A stretch of 64,000 nt of DNA from Nitrospira sp. GTDB lineage: Bacteria; Nitrospirota; Nitrospiria; Nitrospirales; Nitrospiraceae. The position numbers and the translations under genes are program-made. The notes beneath the pieces were generated by a model. That model had not been told where the DNA came from, searched no databases, and worked only from the letters and a program-made list of their open reading frames with translations. Within the stretch, counting starts at the first letter, position 1, and every line of letters starts with the position of its first letter. Of the stretch, positions 13,764 to 23,768 are shown piece after piece. The stretch lies in NCBI GenBank assembly GCA_029194665.1, contig JARFXO010000004.1:1-64000 (forward strand), read 5' to 3'.

Positions 13764-16679
13764 ATGGGAGTACTGACCGGATGCAAACCCCGTAAGGAAG
13801 TCCTCAAAGGAGACCTCGATGACGCCATCTTTGCAGCCGATTTTGGTGACTTAATAGCAGGTAAGGCGCCTGCGGTTTATGGGAACCCCAAAGTCTTCTT
13901 TCAAAACACCCATCCCGCAAAACAGCTCTGCAAAGTTGTCGAGGCAGTCTTCGGTCGGCTCGCGAATACGAAAGAAGGTGGAGCTACCGTCCGCCTAAGC
14001 ACAGGGTTTGGGGGCGGTAAGACTCACACACTGATGGCGCTCTGGCATCTGGCTGAGAACATCGGTGATCCAGCCATGGGAACGGATCTGTTGCCCGCCG
14101 CCGGCCGTCCTAAGAAAGTGGCCGTCGTCGCCGTCGATGCTGGAAAGGGAGGAACACCAGAGTTCAATGTGCACGGAAAAATCAAGATTGGCAGCCTGTG
14201 GGGCGAGCTGTTCTTTCAGCTCGGCGGCGAAAAAGCCGTCAAGGCTCTTGGCAAAGCCGACGATCCGGAGTTCTCGCCGAGCGAGGCTCAAATTCAATCT
14301 GTGTTTCCTACCGGGCCCGTCCTCATTCTCCTCGACGAAGTAGTCATCTACATGGCCAAGCTCTCCGAGCGCGGCCAGGGTAATCTCTTGGGTTTTCTGA
14401 ATTCCCTCGCCGCTGTTGTGAGTAAGCGGCCCCAGACGGTTCTTGTTGTGACAGACCCAGCAGATCAACGCTCCTATGCGAAAGAGGCGGCAAAGCTTGC
14501 AGATAAGTTTGCGACGGCGGCCGTGAAACTGGATGATGTATTTGGACGAAAGATGACTGACTTTGATCCGATCGGCGAGGAGTCGGCGCGGGTCATTGTT
14601 CGGCGCCTGTTCGAGAACGTTGATCCGGCACTGTCGCAAGCGGCCTCGGCGGCTTACCATACCTTATACGAACGGGTTGCCCGTGAATCTCCGGGGGCAG
14701 TCCCACCTCCCACTGCGAGTGCCGACTACGCCAAACGGATTGTTGAGTGCTACCCATTCCATCCTCGACTTCTCGACACAGCACAAGGGCGTTTAGGGGC
14801 GTTGCAGGAGTTCAACAAAAGTCGTGGGACACTACGTCTGTTCGCGCGAATCCTCCGCACAGTTTGGGAAGCGAAAAGGGATTTGGATCTGATCTCACCA
14901 GGAGACATCGATTGGTCGAGCGACCGAATCCAGGCGGATCTTCTCCAGCGGCTGAATCGCGACAGTTTCAAATCCGCTGTCATGGCAGATGTCGAAAAGC
15001 ATGCGGTGGAACTCGACGGCGGTGCACCACACGGGATTCATGTCCGTGTCGCCTCGGCACTTTTGCTTGAAAGCATTCCGATGCAGTCGAACAGTGGACT
15101 TGATACGGCAGAGCTCACTCTTGCCGTTCTGCGACCGGAAGAGGCCGGACCTGAGCCGGCTGAAGCACTCGATCGGCTGGTCGGAGTATGTTGGCATACC
15201 TATCCGATGCCAGGGGGCCGCGGCTGGCAGTTCCGCTACGAGCCGAACATCATTAAGCAGATTGAAGAGCGGATGGGCCAGATTCCGATTGAAGATGCGA
15301 AAAGCCGTGTCTTGACTGAGGCCCAGTCTTACTTCTCAGGCCCCGCCTTTAAGCTAACGGCCTGGCCGACGACTGCCCGACAAGTGCCGGAGTCTGCTGA
15401 CCTACAGCTCGTCCTCTGTGAGGATGAGAAAACGGCGAACGCAACGTGTAACTACGCCGATGACACGGACCCAAAGGCAAACATCCCGCGCCGCTTTCAG
15501 AATGCGCTTGTAGCCGTCACCTCCACCGGAGCCGCGTTCAACGCCGCCATTGATCGTGCACAGCGCCTTCTGGCCGCCGAAGCAATTGAACGAGACCACA
15601 AAAGTGGCGAGCCGAACAAACTGGTTCGGGAGCAGCTCCAACGGATTAAACCAGAACTTCATAAACAGTTCCGCATCCAGACCTACCGTGCGTTCGATCG
15701 GGTCGTCCTCGCAGGAGGAAATTCTTACCCAGTGGAGGAACAGTTCCAGGTTTCCGAGGACCAGATGCTGCAGCGCCCCCAGGGTCAGACCTGCCTACGC
15801 AAGTTTTTGGACAGTAAGGGACTTCTGTACCAACCAGGCGATGCACTCGATATAGGCCGCTTCCTGAAAGATGTACTTCCCGGTGCCACGCCGCTTCCCG
15901 ACATGCCCGAAGTGTACACAGCCAAGGCTATTCATGAGCGCTGTCTGGGCGCACCGGGTCTTCGTCTTATCCCGGATGGGAGTATCGTCCGCCAGACCAT
16001 ACTAAAGTCCGTTACAGGAGGAAAAGCCGTTGTACGCCTGCCGGACGAGAGGGCCTATGATGCAAAGGGCTGTATCGAAGGACCGGTCGGACACAGACGT
16101 CGCGTGCCCAGCATACTCACGTCCTTTGCGCTCGACGAATCCGTCTACGTCACCCGTGCGGACTCACAGTTTGGCATCCTCTGGGTGAAAGAGGACACTC
16201 CCAAGTACGGAGGTGATGAGAGAACACCAAATCTTCCCCCTCCACCACCAGCGGCTCGCATCACCGCTACGACATGGGAGCAGGTTCTGCAGTACGCAGC
16301 AGAGCGCCCTCTCGTGGAGCTGCACCTTGTCGCCACGACCCCTGCCGCAGCGGCTGCCCTTGCGGGAGTTGTGCAACCGCTTGGGGCAGATACGCTCACG
16401 CTGTCTGTCAATGTGGGGGGTAACCTTAAGGATGGAGGGACCCTGAACTTTGCGGCCAGCGACCTGAAGCCAACTCATCCGACGAAACCACTCACCATTG
16501 CCCAAACGCTATTTAATGCGCTCGTAGAAGGATCGACATACGAGGCCGACCTTATGCTGGGATTTGGCGTGGCCGGTCGCACAGGGCTTGAAACATCACT
16601 GCGCACGCTGGCCGATGGAGTGCCCGAAGGGGTGACACCTCGCGCCACCTATGAGAAGCCAATCAAAGGTTGCCAATGA
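13764..16679 (+). CDS. DUF499-family P-loop ATPase of a methylase-type defence cassette
   Basis: 971 residues. The Walker A motif is GFGGGKTH at 81-88 and a Walker B-like LILLDEVV is near 186-193, matching the DUF499 ATPase family found with DUF1156 methylases in phage-defence loci. The C-terminal half shows no other motif I know. The start has GGGAG six bases upstream. It is the first gene of a four-gene block in which each gene overlaps the next by an ATGA, so the products are made together. By family association it probably acts as the motor or sensor of an anti-phage modification system; that role is inferred. Confidence 0.85.
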   Translation: MGVLTGCKPRKEVLKGDLDDAIFAADFGDLIAGKAPAVYGNPKVFFQNTHPAKQLCKVVEAVFGRLANTKEGGATVRLSTGFGGGKTHTLMALWHLAENIGDPAMGTDLLPAAGRPKKVAVVAVDAGKGGTPEFNVHGKIKIGSLWGELFFQLGGEKAVKALGKADDPEFSPSEAQIQSVFPTGPVLILLDEVVIYMAKLSERGQGNLLGFLNSLAAVVSKRPQTVLVVTDPADQRSYAKEAAKLADKFATAAVKLDDVFGRKMTDFDPIGEESARVIVRRLFENVDPALSQAASAAYHTLYERVARESPGAVPPPTASADYAKRIVECYPFHPRLLDTAQGRLGALQEFNKSRGTLRLFARILRTVWEAKRDLDLISPGDIDWSSDRIQADLLQRLNRDSFKSAVMADVEKHAVELDGGAPHGIHVRVASALLLESIPMQSNSGLDTAELTLAVLRPEEAGPEPAEALDRLVGVCWHTYPMPGGRGWQFRYEPNIIKQIEERMGQIPIEDAKSRVLTEAQSYFSGPAFKLTAWPTTARQVPESADLQLVLCEDEKTANATCNYADDTDPKANIPRRFQNALVAVTSTGAAFNAAIDRAQRLLAAEAIERDHKSGEPNKLVREQLQRIKPELHKQFRIQTYRAFDRVVLAGGNSYPVEEQFQVSEDQMLQRPQGQTCLRKFLDSKGLLYQPGDALDIGRFLKDVLPGATPLPDMPEVYTAKAIHERCLGAPGLRLIPDGSIVRQTILKSVTGGKAVVRLPDERAYDAKGCIEGPVGHRRRVPSILTSFALDESVYVTRADSQFGILWVKEDTPKYGGDERTPNLPPPPPAARITATTWEQVLQYAAERPLVELHLVATTPAAAAALAGVVQPLGADTLTLSVNVGGNLKDGGTLNFAASDLKPTHPTKPLTIAQTLFNALVEGSTYEADLMLGFGVAGRTGLETSLRTLADGVPEGVTPRATYEKPIKGCQ

Positions 16680-17104
16680 AGATCCGTCAAGCTTCCTTTG
16701 CCCTGCGTGTCGTCCGACGCAGGGCGGGAGACGCTGCGATCCTCTACCGACGGCGGCTCACACCCAGGGGTGAGGAGCGGCTAGATCGTGTCGCGCCAAT
16801 CTCACCGTTAGCGTTTTCAGCCGGCGCCTCCATCCTTCGTAACGCGGTAAGGGAAATCGCGGGACCATCTGCGAAGCTCACTACCGGGCCCTTCCATCCG
16901 TTGGATGCTGACTGGGGTGCCCGTGTCGCCTCTTATGCGTTGGTTGCCAAAGGATTGCGTAACCCCGAACGGCTTCATCGGGCAGCAGCCAACTTGCAGC
17001 ACGCGGACAGCACGGAAGCCGCGTGGTGGCTTGGACTCATGAGTAGGCCCAATGGCAAACGCGTGATACGGGCGCTCCGCATCCTTGTAGAGGCTGTGAA
17101 ATGA
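16676..17104 (+). CDS. Small conserved-position protein between DUF499 and DUF1156 genes
   Basis: 142 residues, strongly basic at the start (RVVRRRAGDAAILYRRRL) and helical and Ala-rich afterwards, with AAWWLGLMSR near the end. I do not recognise a named domain. It overlaps both neighbours by ATGA (16676-16679 and 17101-17104), which implies tight coupling and probably a fixed ratio with the ATPase and methylase. It may be an adaptor subunit. Confidence 0.75.
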   Translation: MKIRQASFALRVVRRRAGDAAILYRRRLTPRGEERLDRVAPISPLAFSAGASILRNAVREIAGPSAKLTTGPFHPLDADWGARVASYALVAKGLRNPERLHRAAANLQHADSTEAAWWLGLMSRPNGKRVIRALRILVEAVK

Positions 17105-20103
17105 AGAAGCCCCCGCGTCTGCTGATCGAGGACTGGTTGCCGGCAGCGGCGATCGGTGTCGAGTGCATCCGAGAGCGATCTACCGGACAGCAGCCGCCGG
17201 ATAAACGTCTCCACGTCTGGTGGGCCCGCCGACCCCTGACCGTCTCTCGTGCCGCGGTTCTTGCTTCGCTCTTGCCGGCGGACTTCCCCAGAGACGTGTT
17301 CGAGCGACTGCTGGGATTCGGAAAATCCGGAAGCGAACTGGTTGAAACCCGCCGACTGATGGATTTGGGTTACAAGGTCGAGGGCGGTTTCAGCTGCGCC
17401 CGTGCATTCAAGCAGGTATTCCGCGACACAGATTTGGCCAAGGCGCACCTATCGGCCAGCAAGCTTTGGGGAACGGAGATTACGGTCATTGACCCCATGG
17501 CAGGTGGGGGCTCCATCCCACTGGAATCTGCAAGGCTCGGCTTCCACACGCTCGCCAACGAATACAACCCTGTGGCCTGCTCAGTCCTCGAGGCCACCGT
17601 GGACTATCCTTTCCGGTTCGGCAAGGACCTGGGAACCAAGGCCAGAAAGTGGGCGAAAGTCTGGGGCGAGCGAGTGGAAAAACGTCTAGGCTCTTTCTAC
17701 CCCGCTTATCGTTTCGCGAAGGTCCACGCCTACATCTTCGCTCGCACAGTCCCGTGCCCAGATACGCAATTCCACACGCCGCTGGTTCCTGATTGGCGAT
17801 TGCTGAAACCTAAGACAGATCATGGTCACATCTTCGCCGAGCCGGTCGTGGACAAAAAGAAAGGCACGTGGTCCGTCCGCATCCGAGAGATTGGAAAAGA
17901 AGCAGGTCAACTGCGTCAGCCACCACTGCCAACATATAGCGACGGCAAGGGCATCTCACTCTTCACCGGGCTCCAGATTCCTGGCGACTACATCAAGGCC
18001 AAGGCACAGGCAGGCGAAATGGAGAGCGCCCTCTACGCCATGGCAATCAAGACACCACAGGGGCTCAAATTCCAGCCGCCTGAACCGGCGGACCTCGCGG
18101 CGCTAGAGGAAGCAACAATAGAACTCGCACGACTCCGGCCAGACTGGGAGAAGAAGAATATTATCCCAACGGAGATGTATCCAGAGGTGTCGAGTGATGA
18201 ACGACCGAGGCTTTACGGAATGCCGCGCTGGGCAGATTTATTTTCACACAGACAGCTCCTCTGCTTCGGCGTCCTAGTTGAGGAATTGCGCTCGCTGAGG
18301 ACTGAAATTTTGAAGGCGGAAGGCAACGAGCTAGGCGAGGCGCTGGTGCATTTGTTGGCCTTGGTGCTGGATAAGTTCGCTAACTGGAACGCAATTTTAT
18401 CCTCGTGGAATCCTCCTGCTGGAACAGCCCGCAGTGTCTTTGATCGCCACGACTTTTCATTCAAGGCCACTTATAGCGAAATGGCTCCGTGCAGGGCTGG
18501 CGCTGGGCTCGAATGGGCAACAGACAGCTGCATTGAGGCTTATGAGGAAGTCAGCAGTTTGTCACGACATGATGGTGGCAGCCACGTTGATATCTCCCTC
18601 GGCTCTTCGACCAGTCTGCCCCAGTTAGTTGACAAAAGTATTACCGCCGTCGTTGTAGACCCGCCTTACGCCGACAACGTCCAATATTCGGAGCTCGCAG
18701 ATTTCTTCTACGTATGGCTCAAACGCACGCAGGGGCACCGACGACCAGAATGGTTCTCGACCTATCTCTGCGAGCACGACCAAGAAACTGTTGTCAACAT
18801 CAAGCGCCATCGTGAGAGCGGCTCAAAGTTCTCCAAGAAAGGCAAGCGCGATGGCAAAACCGCCGATGCGAAGGCCAAAGCCCATACCTTCTATCAGGGG
18901 TTGATGACCGACACTTTTAAGGAGTGCCGGCGGATCCTCCGTGACGATGGTGTCCTGACTGTGATGTTCACACATAAGAAGCAGGAAGCCTGGGAGGCGC
19001 TATTCACCTCGCTTATCCGAGCGGGATTTACGATCACCGCCACTTGGCCTGTAAAAACCGAAGGTTGGCACAGCCTCCATCAGGCGAAGAAAAATGCTGC
19101 CCAGAGTACGGTGATCCTCGTCGCGCGAAAACGCCTAGGCGGAGCCGGGCCCGGTTACTTCGACAGTGCACTCAAGAAGGAAATTCGGGACAAGGCGCGG
19201 GGAACTGCCGAGCGACTGCAAGCTGAAGGACTAAATCCGGTGGACCAGCTCGTCGGCTCCTTTGGCCCGGCCATGGAGGTCTATAGCCGGTACGACGAGG
19301 TCAGGACCGACACCGGTGTTGCGGTCGGCGTGGATAAAGCGATTGATGAAGCTTCCGACGCCGTCAGTACATGGCGCGTTGAACAATTGGCCGTTCACGG
19401 ACTCGAGGGCGTCGAGGCGGAGGGACGATTCGCGCTCCTGTGCTGGGATGTGCTCGGCGCAGTGGAGTTCCGATTCAACGAGGCCAAGTTGCTTGGGCAC
19501 GCCGTCGGAATGGACGTCGAGCAACTCGCAGTGGCCGGATTGGTCACAAAGTCAGGCGACAAGATTCAGATGCTTTCCGCAAAAGAGCGTCGGCGTGAGC
19601 GCGCGCTGGAGCCGGACGAAGTTGATGAAACCCTCTTTGGCCCTGTCACGGCCACCAAAAAAAGCACAAAGAAGCAAGTCTTGAAGGTGCATCCTAACGA
19701 CCCACGTTTTCGGACGGCGCTCGATGCCTGCCACGCGCTAGCGCTGCGCTATCTCGAGGCGGGGGGAGGGGGAGGCGGTGTCGGCTCGGCCAAGGCCCTT
19801 GTCCGCCAGCAACGCTGGACGAAGGATTCATCTGTGGCGCATTTGATGGAAGCGCTGGTGCATGCAGCCCCCGAGGCACTCAGACATGAGAAGGGGAAAA
19901 AGTCCACCGCCGCGAAGTTCCCCGAGTTCCGCGCCTGGCATGCCCTGCTGGGGCCTCTGTTCGACATTGAGTCGCCTGATTGGACTGAGAAGATCCCACC
20001 GCAAGCGGGTTTGTTTGCTGCTCATGAGGAAGAAGCTGAATCGGAGGCTGGATCAGATCTCGAAGAAACTGCCGAGGATGACAACGGCGAGGCGGAAGAA
20101 TGA
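17101..20103 (+). CDS. DUF1156-type adenine-specific DNA methylase
   Basis: 1000 residues. It opens with the DUF1156 signature (LIEDWLPAAAIG, then KRLHVWWARRPL at 36-47). A split methylase core follows: the SAM-binding DPMAGGGSIPLES is at about 130-142, and the catalytic DPPY (VVVDPPYADN) is at about 516-525. The separation of about 385 residues is a long insert between motif I and motif IV. The C-terminal third ends in an acidic tail. It probably methylates adenine to mark self DNA. It is translationally coupled to the PLD-helicase gene downstream. Confidence 0.88.
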   Translation: MKKPPRLLIEDWLPAAAIGVECIRERSTGQQPPDKRLHVWWARRPLTVSRAAVLASLLPADFPRDVFERLLGFGKSGSELVETRRLMDLGYKVEGGFSCARAFKQVFRDTDLAKAHLSASKLWGTEITVIDPMAGGGSIPLESARLGFHTLANEYNPVACSVLEATVDYPFRFGKDLGTKARKWAKVWGERVEKRLGSFYPAYRFAKVHAYIFARTVPCPDTQFHTPLVPDWRLLKPKTDHGHIFAEPVVDKKKGTWSVRIREIGKEAGQLRQPPLPTYSDGKGISLFTGLQIPGDYIKAKAQAGEMESALYAMAIKTPQGLKFQPPEPADLAALEEATIELARLRPDWEKKNIIPTEMYPEVSSDERPRLYGMPRWADLFSHRQLLCFGVLVEELRSLRTEILKAEGNELGEALVHLLALVLDKFANWNAILSSWNPPAGTARSVFDRHDFSFKATYSEMAPCRAGAGLEWATDSCIEAYEEVSSLSRHDGGSHVDISLGSSTSLPQLVDKSITAVVVDPPYADNVQYSELADFFYVWLKRTQGHRRPEWFSTYLCEHDQETVVNIKRHRESGSKFSKKGKRDGKTADAKAKAHTFYQGLMTDTFKECRRILRDDGVLTVMFTHKKQEAWEALFTSLIRAGFTITATWPVKTEGWHSLHQAKKNAAQSTVILVARKRLGGAGPGYFDSALKKEIRDKARGTAERLQAEGLNPVDQLVGSFGPAMEVYSRYDEVRTDTGVAVGVDKAIDEASDAVSTWRVEQLAVHGLEGVEAEGRFALLCWDVLGAVEFRFNEAKLLGHAVGMDVEQLAVAGLVTKSGDKIQMLSAKERRRERALEPDEVDETLFGPVTATKKSTKKQVLKVHPNDPRFRTALDACHALALRYLEAGGGGGGVGSAKALVRQQRWTKDSSVAHLMEALVHAAPEALRHEKGKKSTAAKFPEFRAWHALLGPLFDIESPDWTEKIPPQAGLFAAHEEEAESEAGSDLEETAEDDNGEAEE

Positions 20104-23100
20104 CAAAGCCTCAACCGGGGAATTTGAAAAATCGGAGCTGGAAACGGTTCTTGCGCGGACCGGACCCCGCCCTGCTCGATGAGTTATATGTGCCGGCTCT
20201 CATGGAGGCGGTCCGCTATGACCGTTGCTGCGCATACTTCTCCAGCACTGTGCTGGCGGCGGCAGCACGCGGCTTCGGACGGTTGATCGAACGGCTTGAG
20301 GCAATCGGGGAATCGGCGCCGCATCCCGCAGTGCGACTAGTCGTCAATGAGGAACTGGCAGAGGAAGACGTTCGTGCGTTAACCGAGACCGGCGACCTCT
20401 CCTCGCTTGAAGTGCTGCTTGAGAAGCGTTTCAAAACCCCCAAGGATATCTTGGAGAAAAAGCGGCTTGCCATGCTCGGCTGGCTCGTCAAACAACGCCT
20501 CCTCGAAGTGCGAGTTGGTGTCATGCGTCGGGGAGAAGGCATTGTCCATGCCAAGTTCGGTATCGTGACGGATGAGGCTGGCGAGACGATCGTCTTCAAT
20601 GGTAGCGGCAACGAATCAGCTCAAGGGCTGCTCGGCAACTACGAGCGGCTGGAAGTCTCTACTTCCTGGGAAGATCCAGGGCGATATCGTGAGTACGCCG
20701 AGGAGTTTGAGTCCCTCTGGCGAGATACCCATCCGGATGTCCACACAGTGACGCTACCAGAGGCGCTACGACTGCGGCTCGTAAAGTTTGCTCCTAAAGA
20801 GCCACCGATCACGGACCCCTCGAATGCGATGGCGCGCCAGAAGGCTGCCATGATCTGGCGGTTCATAGTTGAGGCGCCGTATCTGCCGGACGGGGGGGCC
20901 ACGTGCGACGCAACGGCAATGGTGGATCTCTGGCCACATCAGCGTCGCGTGGTCCAGGAGACAGCCGAAGCATGGCCGGAAGGTCGGCTCTTGTGCGACG
21001 AAGTTGGTATGGGTAAGACCATTGAGGCAATCTTGGTACTAAGACGCCTGATGGCAGGACGTGGTGTCCGTCGCGCCCTGATTCTGCTGCCCGCCGGTCT
21101 CCTGAAACAATGGCAGACGGAGCTACGAGAAAAGGGGGGAATGCTCTTCCCACGGTTGGAAGGTACGACCACGCTGGTCTGGCCCGACGAGCGTACCGAG
21201 AAGGTAAACGGTGTGGCAGATGCTCTTGAACGTGATGTCCTTCTCATGAGTCGAGAGACGGCCCGGACCGAGAACAACCTTCCGCTGTTACTTGCCTCGA
21301 CACCTTGGGACCTTGTCGTACTTGATGAATCTCATGCCGCACGGCGACGGGAGCAGGAGGAAGGAGAGTTCAACAGCGGGACGCTCCTACTTACGCTTTT
21401 ACGCCGGCTGCAGCTCCGCCGGAGAGTGCGCGGCTTCCTTCTGCTCAGTGCCACGCCGATGCAAACGCATCCATGGGAGCCGTGGGATCTCCTGACGGTG
21501 CTGGGTGAGGGTGGAGCCTGGCTGACTGATTTCACAGGTGTTCGAGACTTCTATGCTGCGGTTGCCGCCGTCCGAAACGGTCGGTGTGATATTGGGACTG
21601 CGCGCAAGGCTGCAGCATTGATCGCGGCTGATCCACTTTTCCCGGCATCCTCAGCCGGGTTGGTAAACACCACAAACTCCGCCACCATTGCCAAAGCGCT
21701 TGCCTTCGTGACTTCGACGAAGAGAGACGAGATCGCCCGATGGCTGCGTCAAGGTTCGCCGCTAGCTCGCAGGATGCACCGCAACACAAGAGGCACGCTA
21801 CAACGCTATTATGAGATGGGCCTGCTCCCGGACCCGCCGCCACAACGAGTAGTCGAGGATATACTGTTCGACTTCCAAGACAGCGCCGAGCGTGAGGTTT
21901 ACAACGCGGTAAGCCGATACATCGAGAAACGGTTCGCAGAACTTGAAAAGGAAAAACCCGGCAAGGGTTTCGTCATGACAATCTACCGGCGTCGTGCGTC
22001 CAGCTCGCCCTATTCGTTGGAACGGAGCCTCAAACGTCGTCAGGACGGCCTGCGTCGTATTGCCGACCACAAGGCTTACGACCAGGAATTAGCAATCGGA
22101 GAAGGCTTAGACCCTAAAGATCTTGATGACATCGGAGGGTTCGAGGGGGTCGTGAGGGTATCAGCAGCGCTCCCGTCTGATCCCAAAGTCGCTCTCGCTG
22201 AACTGAACGAAGTTGACCGGGTATTAGCTGATCTGCATGAGTTGAGTGGCAAAGACAGCAAGCGAGACCGTTTCTTTGACGTGCTCCGACGAATCACCGA
22301 TGACGGGCGGCCCGTCCTCGTGTTCACAGAGTACACGGACACCCTTGAGTATGTGCGTGACAACCTCGTGTCCCACTACGGGAAGGGTTTAGGGTGTTAC
22401 AGCGGCGACGGAGGCCAACTGTGGGACGGAAACGAATGGTACCCTGTTACCAAAGATACCATCACACTTGCACTGCGCAATGGTGAACTCCGGGCACTCG
22501 TGTGCACCGACGCCGCGAGCGAAGGGCTTAACCTTCAAGCCGCAGGTGCGGTCATCAACTATGATCTGCCCTGGAACCCCAGCAAGGTTGAGCAGCGGAT
22601 CGGACGTATTGATCGTATTGGACAGCAGCTTCCCCAGATAAGGGTCATCAATCTCTTCTTGAAGGACAGCGTTGACGACAAAGTCTATCGGGCGCTCCGC
22701 ACGCGGTGTGGCCTGTTCGAGCACTTCGTTGGATCAATGCAACCGGTGCTCGCGCAGGCGCGTCGAATGCTTCTCGGTCAGGATACAATGGACCTTCGCG
22801 TCCTTCAGACGGCTGCGTCGCAGATCGAGCGCGATCCGTTAGCTAGCGAGACGTACATTGAAAGTCAGGCGCAGGGAGACGCGAGGGCCGTGTGTCCAGT
22901 TATGCGCGCGCAGATCGAGTCGGCACTGGGTTATTTGAACGGCGAATTCGGCCCACAGGTCAAAAGCGAATCTGCTGGGGCAAAATATATCCTTTCGGGC
23001 CCTGGAATCTCGCGAACCATCTTCGCATCCACAGTCCCTGCCCTGGAACACGACCGCGCGGCGTTGCCACTCTCCCCCCTGGAACCCAAGTTACGTGAGC

Positions 23101-23696
23101 TGGCTGAAGGGCTTGTTCGACCGGGAGAGCGCCTGCCTCTCGTGATCGGTTCTTACCAGTCCGGTGCCTTCAGGAATTCAATGGCGTACTGGCTCGATGA
23201 TAGAGAAAAAGTATTGGTAGAGTCGCTGGAGGATCTGGAACGCCGCGTTAAGGCATGGAGCGGGCAGTATCCTGACCCGGAGTCATGGCTGCAAGCGGAA
23301 CGGGCAGCGCAAGTGGCGGCGGAAGAACAGGTGAGAAATTCAGAACGACTGGCAGCAAAACGAGAGCGAGAGGGCCTAGAACGACAAACGGCTGCCGCAC
23401 GTCTTCGGCTGCAAAGAGAACTTGGGCGTTACTTGGCTTGTCTTGAGGCAGGCACGGCAGACCTGAATGGCTTGCTTCATAAACAAATGTCTCGTGATAT
23501 TTCCAGCGCTCAGCGGTTGAAGAGATGCCTAGAGAAGCTTGGAGGATATCCCGACTGGAATTCCGACCTCTGCCAGAGCCTCCAGAATTTCGCCGACCAG
23601 CTCACTGATAATCAGCGACGGGCCCGCCTCCTCGGCAAGGAACTTGATGCCGCTCTCGACGACCCACGCTGGTTGGCTGACTCAAAGGGAGATTAG
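20100..23696 (+). CDS. Phospholipase D-like nuclease domain fused to an SNF2/RapA-type helicase
   Basis: 1198 residues. The N-terminal 250 residues hold a PLD-type half site (HAKFG at 150-154, then NGSGN at 167-171). The helicase core has Walker A (DEVGMGKT, about 299-306), DESH (about 408-411), LLLSATPMQ, and motifs V and VI (ASEGLNLQAAG, then QRIGRIDRIGQ near 831). The last 250 residues form a long coiled coil. Of the four overlapping genes it is the likely effector: it would move on DNA and may cut it. One HKD-like half site implies it works as a dimer. Confidence 0.88.
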   Translation: MTKPQPGNLKNRSWKRFLRGPDPALLDELYVPALMEAVRYDRCCAYFSSTVLAAAARGFGRLIERLEAIGESAPHPAVRLVVNEELAEEDVRALTETGDLSSLEVLLEKRFKTPKDILEKKRLAMLGWLVKQRLLEVRVGVMRRGEGIVHAKFGIVTDEAGETIVFNGSGNESAQGLLGNYERLEVSTSWEDPGRYREYAEEFESLWRDTHPDVHTVTLPEALRLRLVKFAPKEPPITDPSNAMARQKAAMIWRFIVEAPYLPDGGATCDATAMVDLWPHQRRVVQETAEAWPEGRLLCDEVGMGKTIEAILVLRRLMAGRGVRRALILLPAGLLKQWQTELREKGGMLFPRLEGTTTLVWPDERTEKVNGVADALERDVLLMSRETARTENNLPLLLASTPWDLVVLDESHAARRREQEEGEFNSGTLLLTLLRRLQLRRRVRGFLLLSATPMQTHPWEPWDLLTVLGEGGAWLTDFTGVRDFYAAVAAVRNGRCDIGTARKAAALIAADPLFPASSAGLVNTTNSATIAKALAFVTSTKRDEIARWLRQGSPLARRMHRNTRGTLQRYYEMGLLPDPPPQRVVEDILFDFQDSAEREVYNAVSRYIEKRFAELEKEKPGKGFVMTIYRRRASSSPYSLERSLKRRQDGLRRIADHKAYDQELAIGEGLDPKDLDDIGGFEGVVRVSAALPSDPKVALAELNEVDRVLADLHELSGKDSKRDRFFDVLRRITDDGRPVLVFTEYTDTLEYVRDNLVSHYGKGLGCYSGDGGQLWDGNEWYPVTKDTITLALRNGELRALVCTDAASEGLNLQAAGAVINYDLPWNPSKVEQRIGRIDRIGQQLPQIRVINLFLKDSVDDKVYRALRTRCGLFEHFVGSMQPVLAQARRMLLGQDTMDLRVLQTAASQIERDPLASETYIESQAQGDARAVCPVMRAQIESALGYLNGEFGPQVKSESAGAKYILSGPGISRTIFASTVPALEHDRAALPLSPLEPKLRELAEGLVRPGERLPLVIGSYQSGAFRNSMAYWLDDREKVLVESLEDLERRVKAWSGQYPDPESWLQAERAAQVAAEEQVRNSERLAAKREREGLERQTAAARLRLQRELGRYLACLEAGTADLNGLLHKQMSRDISSAQRLKRCLEKLGGYPDWNSDLCQSLQNFADQLTDNQRRARLLGKELDAALDDPRWLADSKGD

Positions 23697-23768
23697 CATG
23701 CCGGCCGTCCATGCTTCCAGGAGGTCTCACCCCGCGCGCTCATCCCACTCGCGCACAACAAGTTAAAT

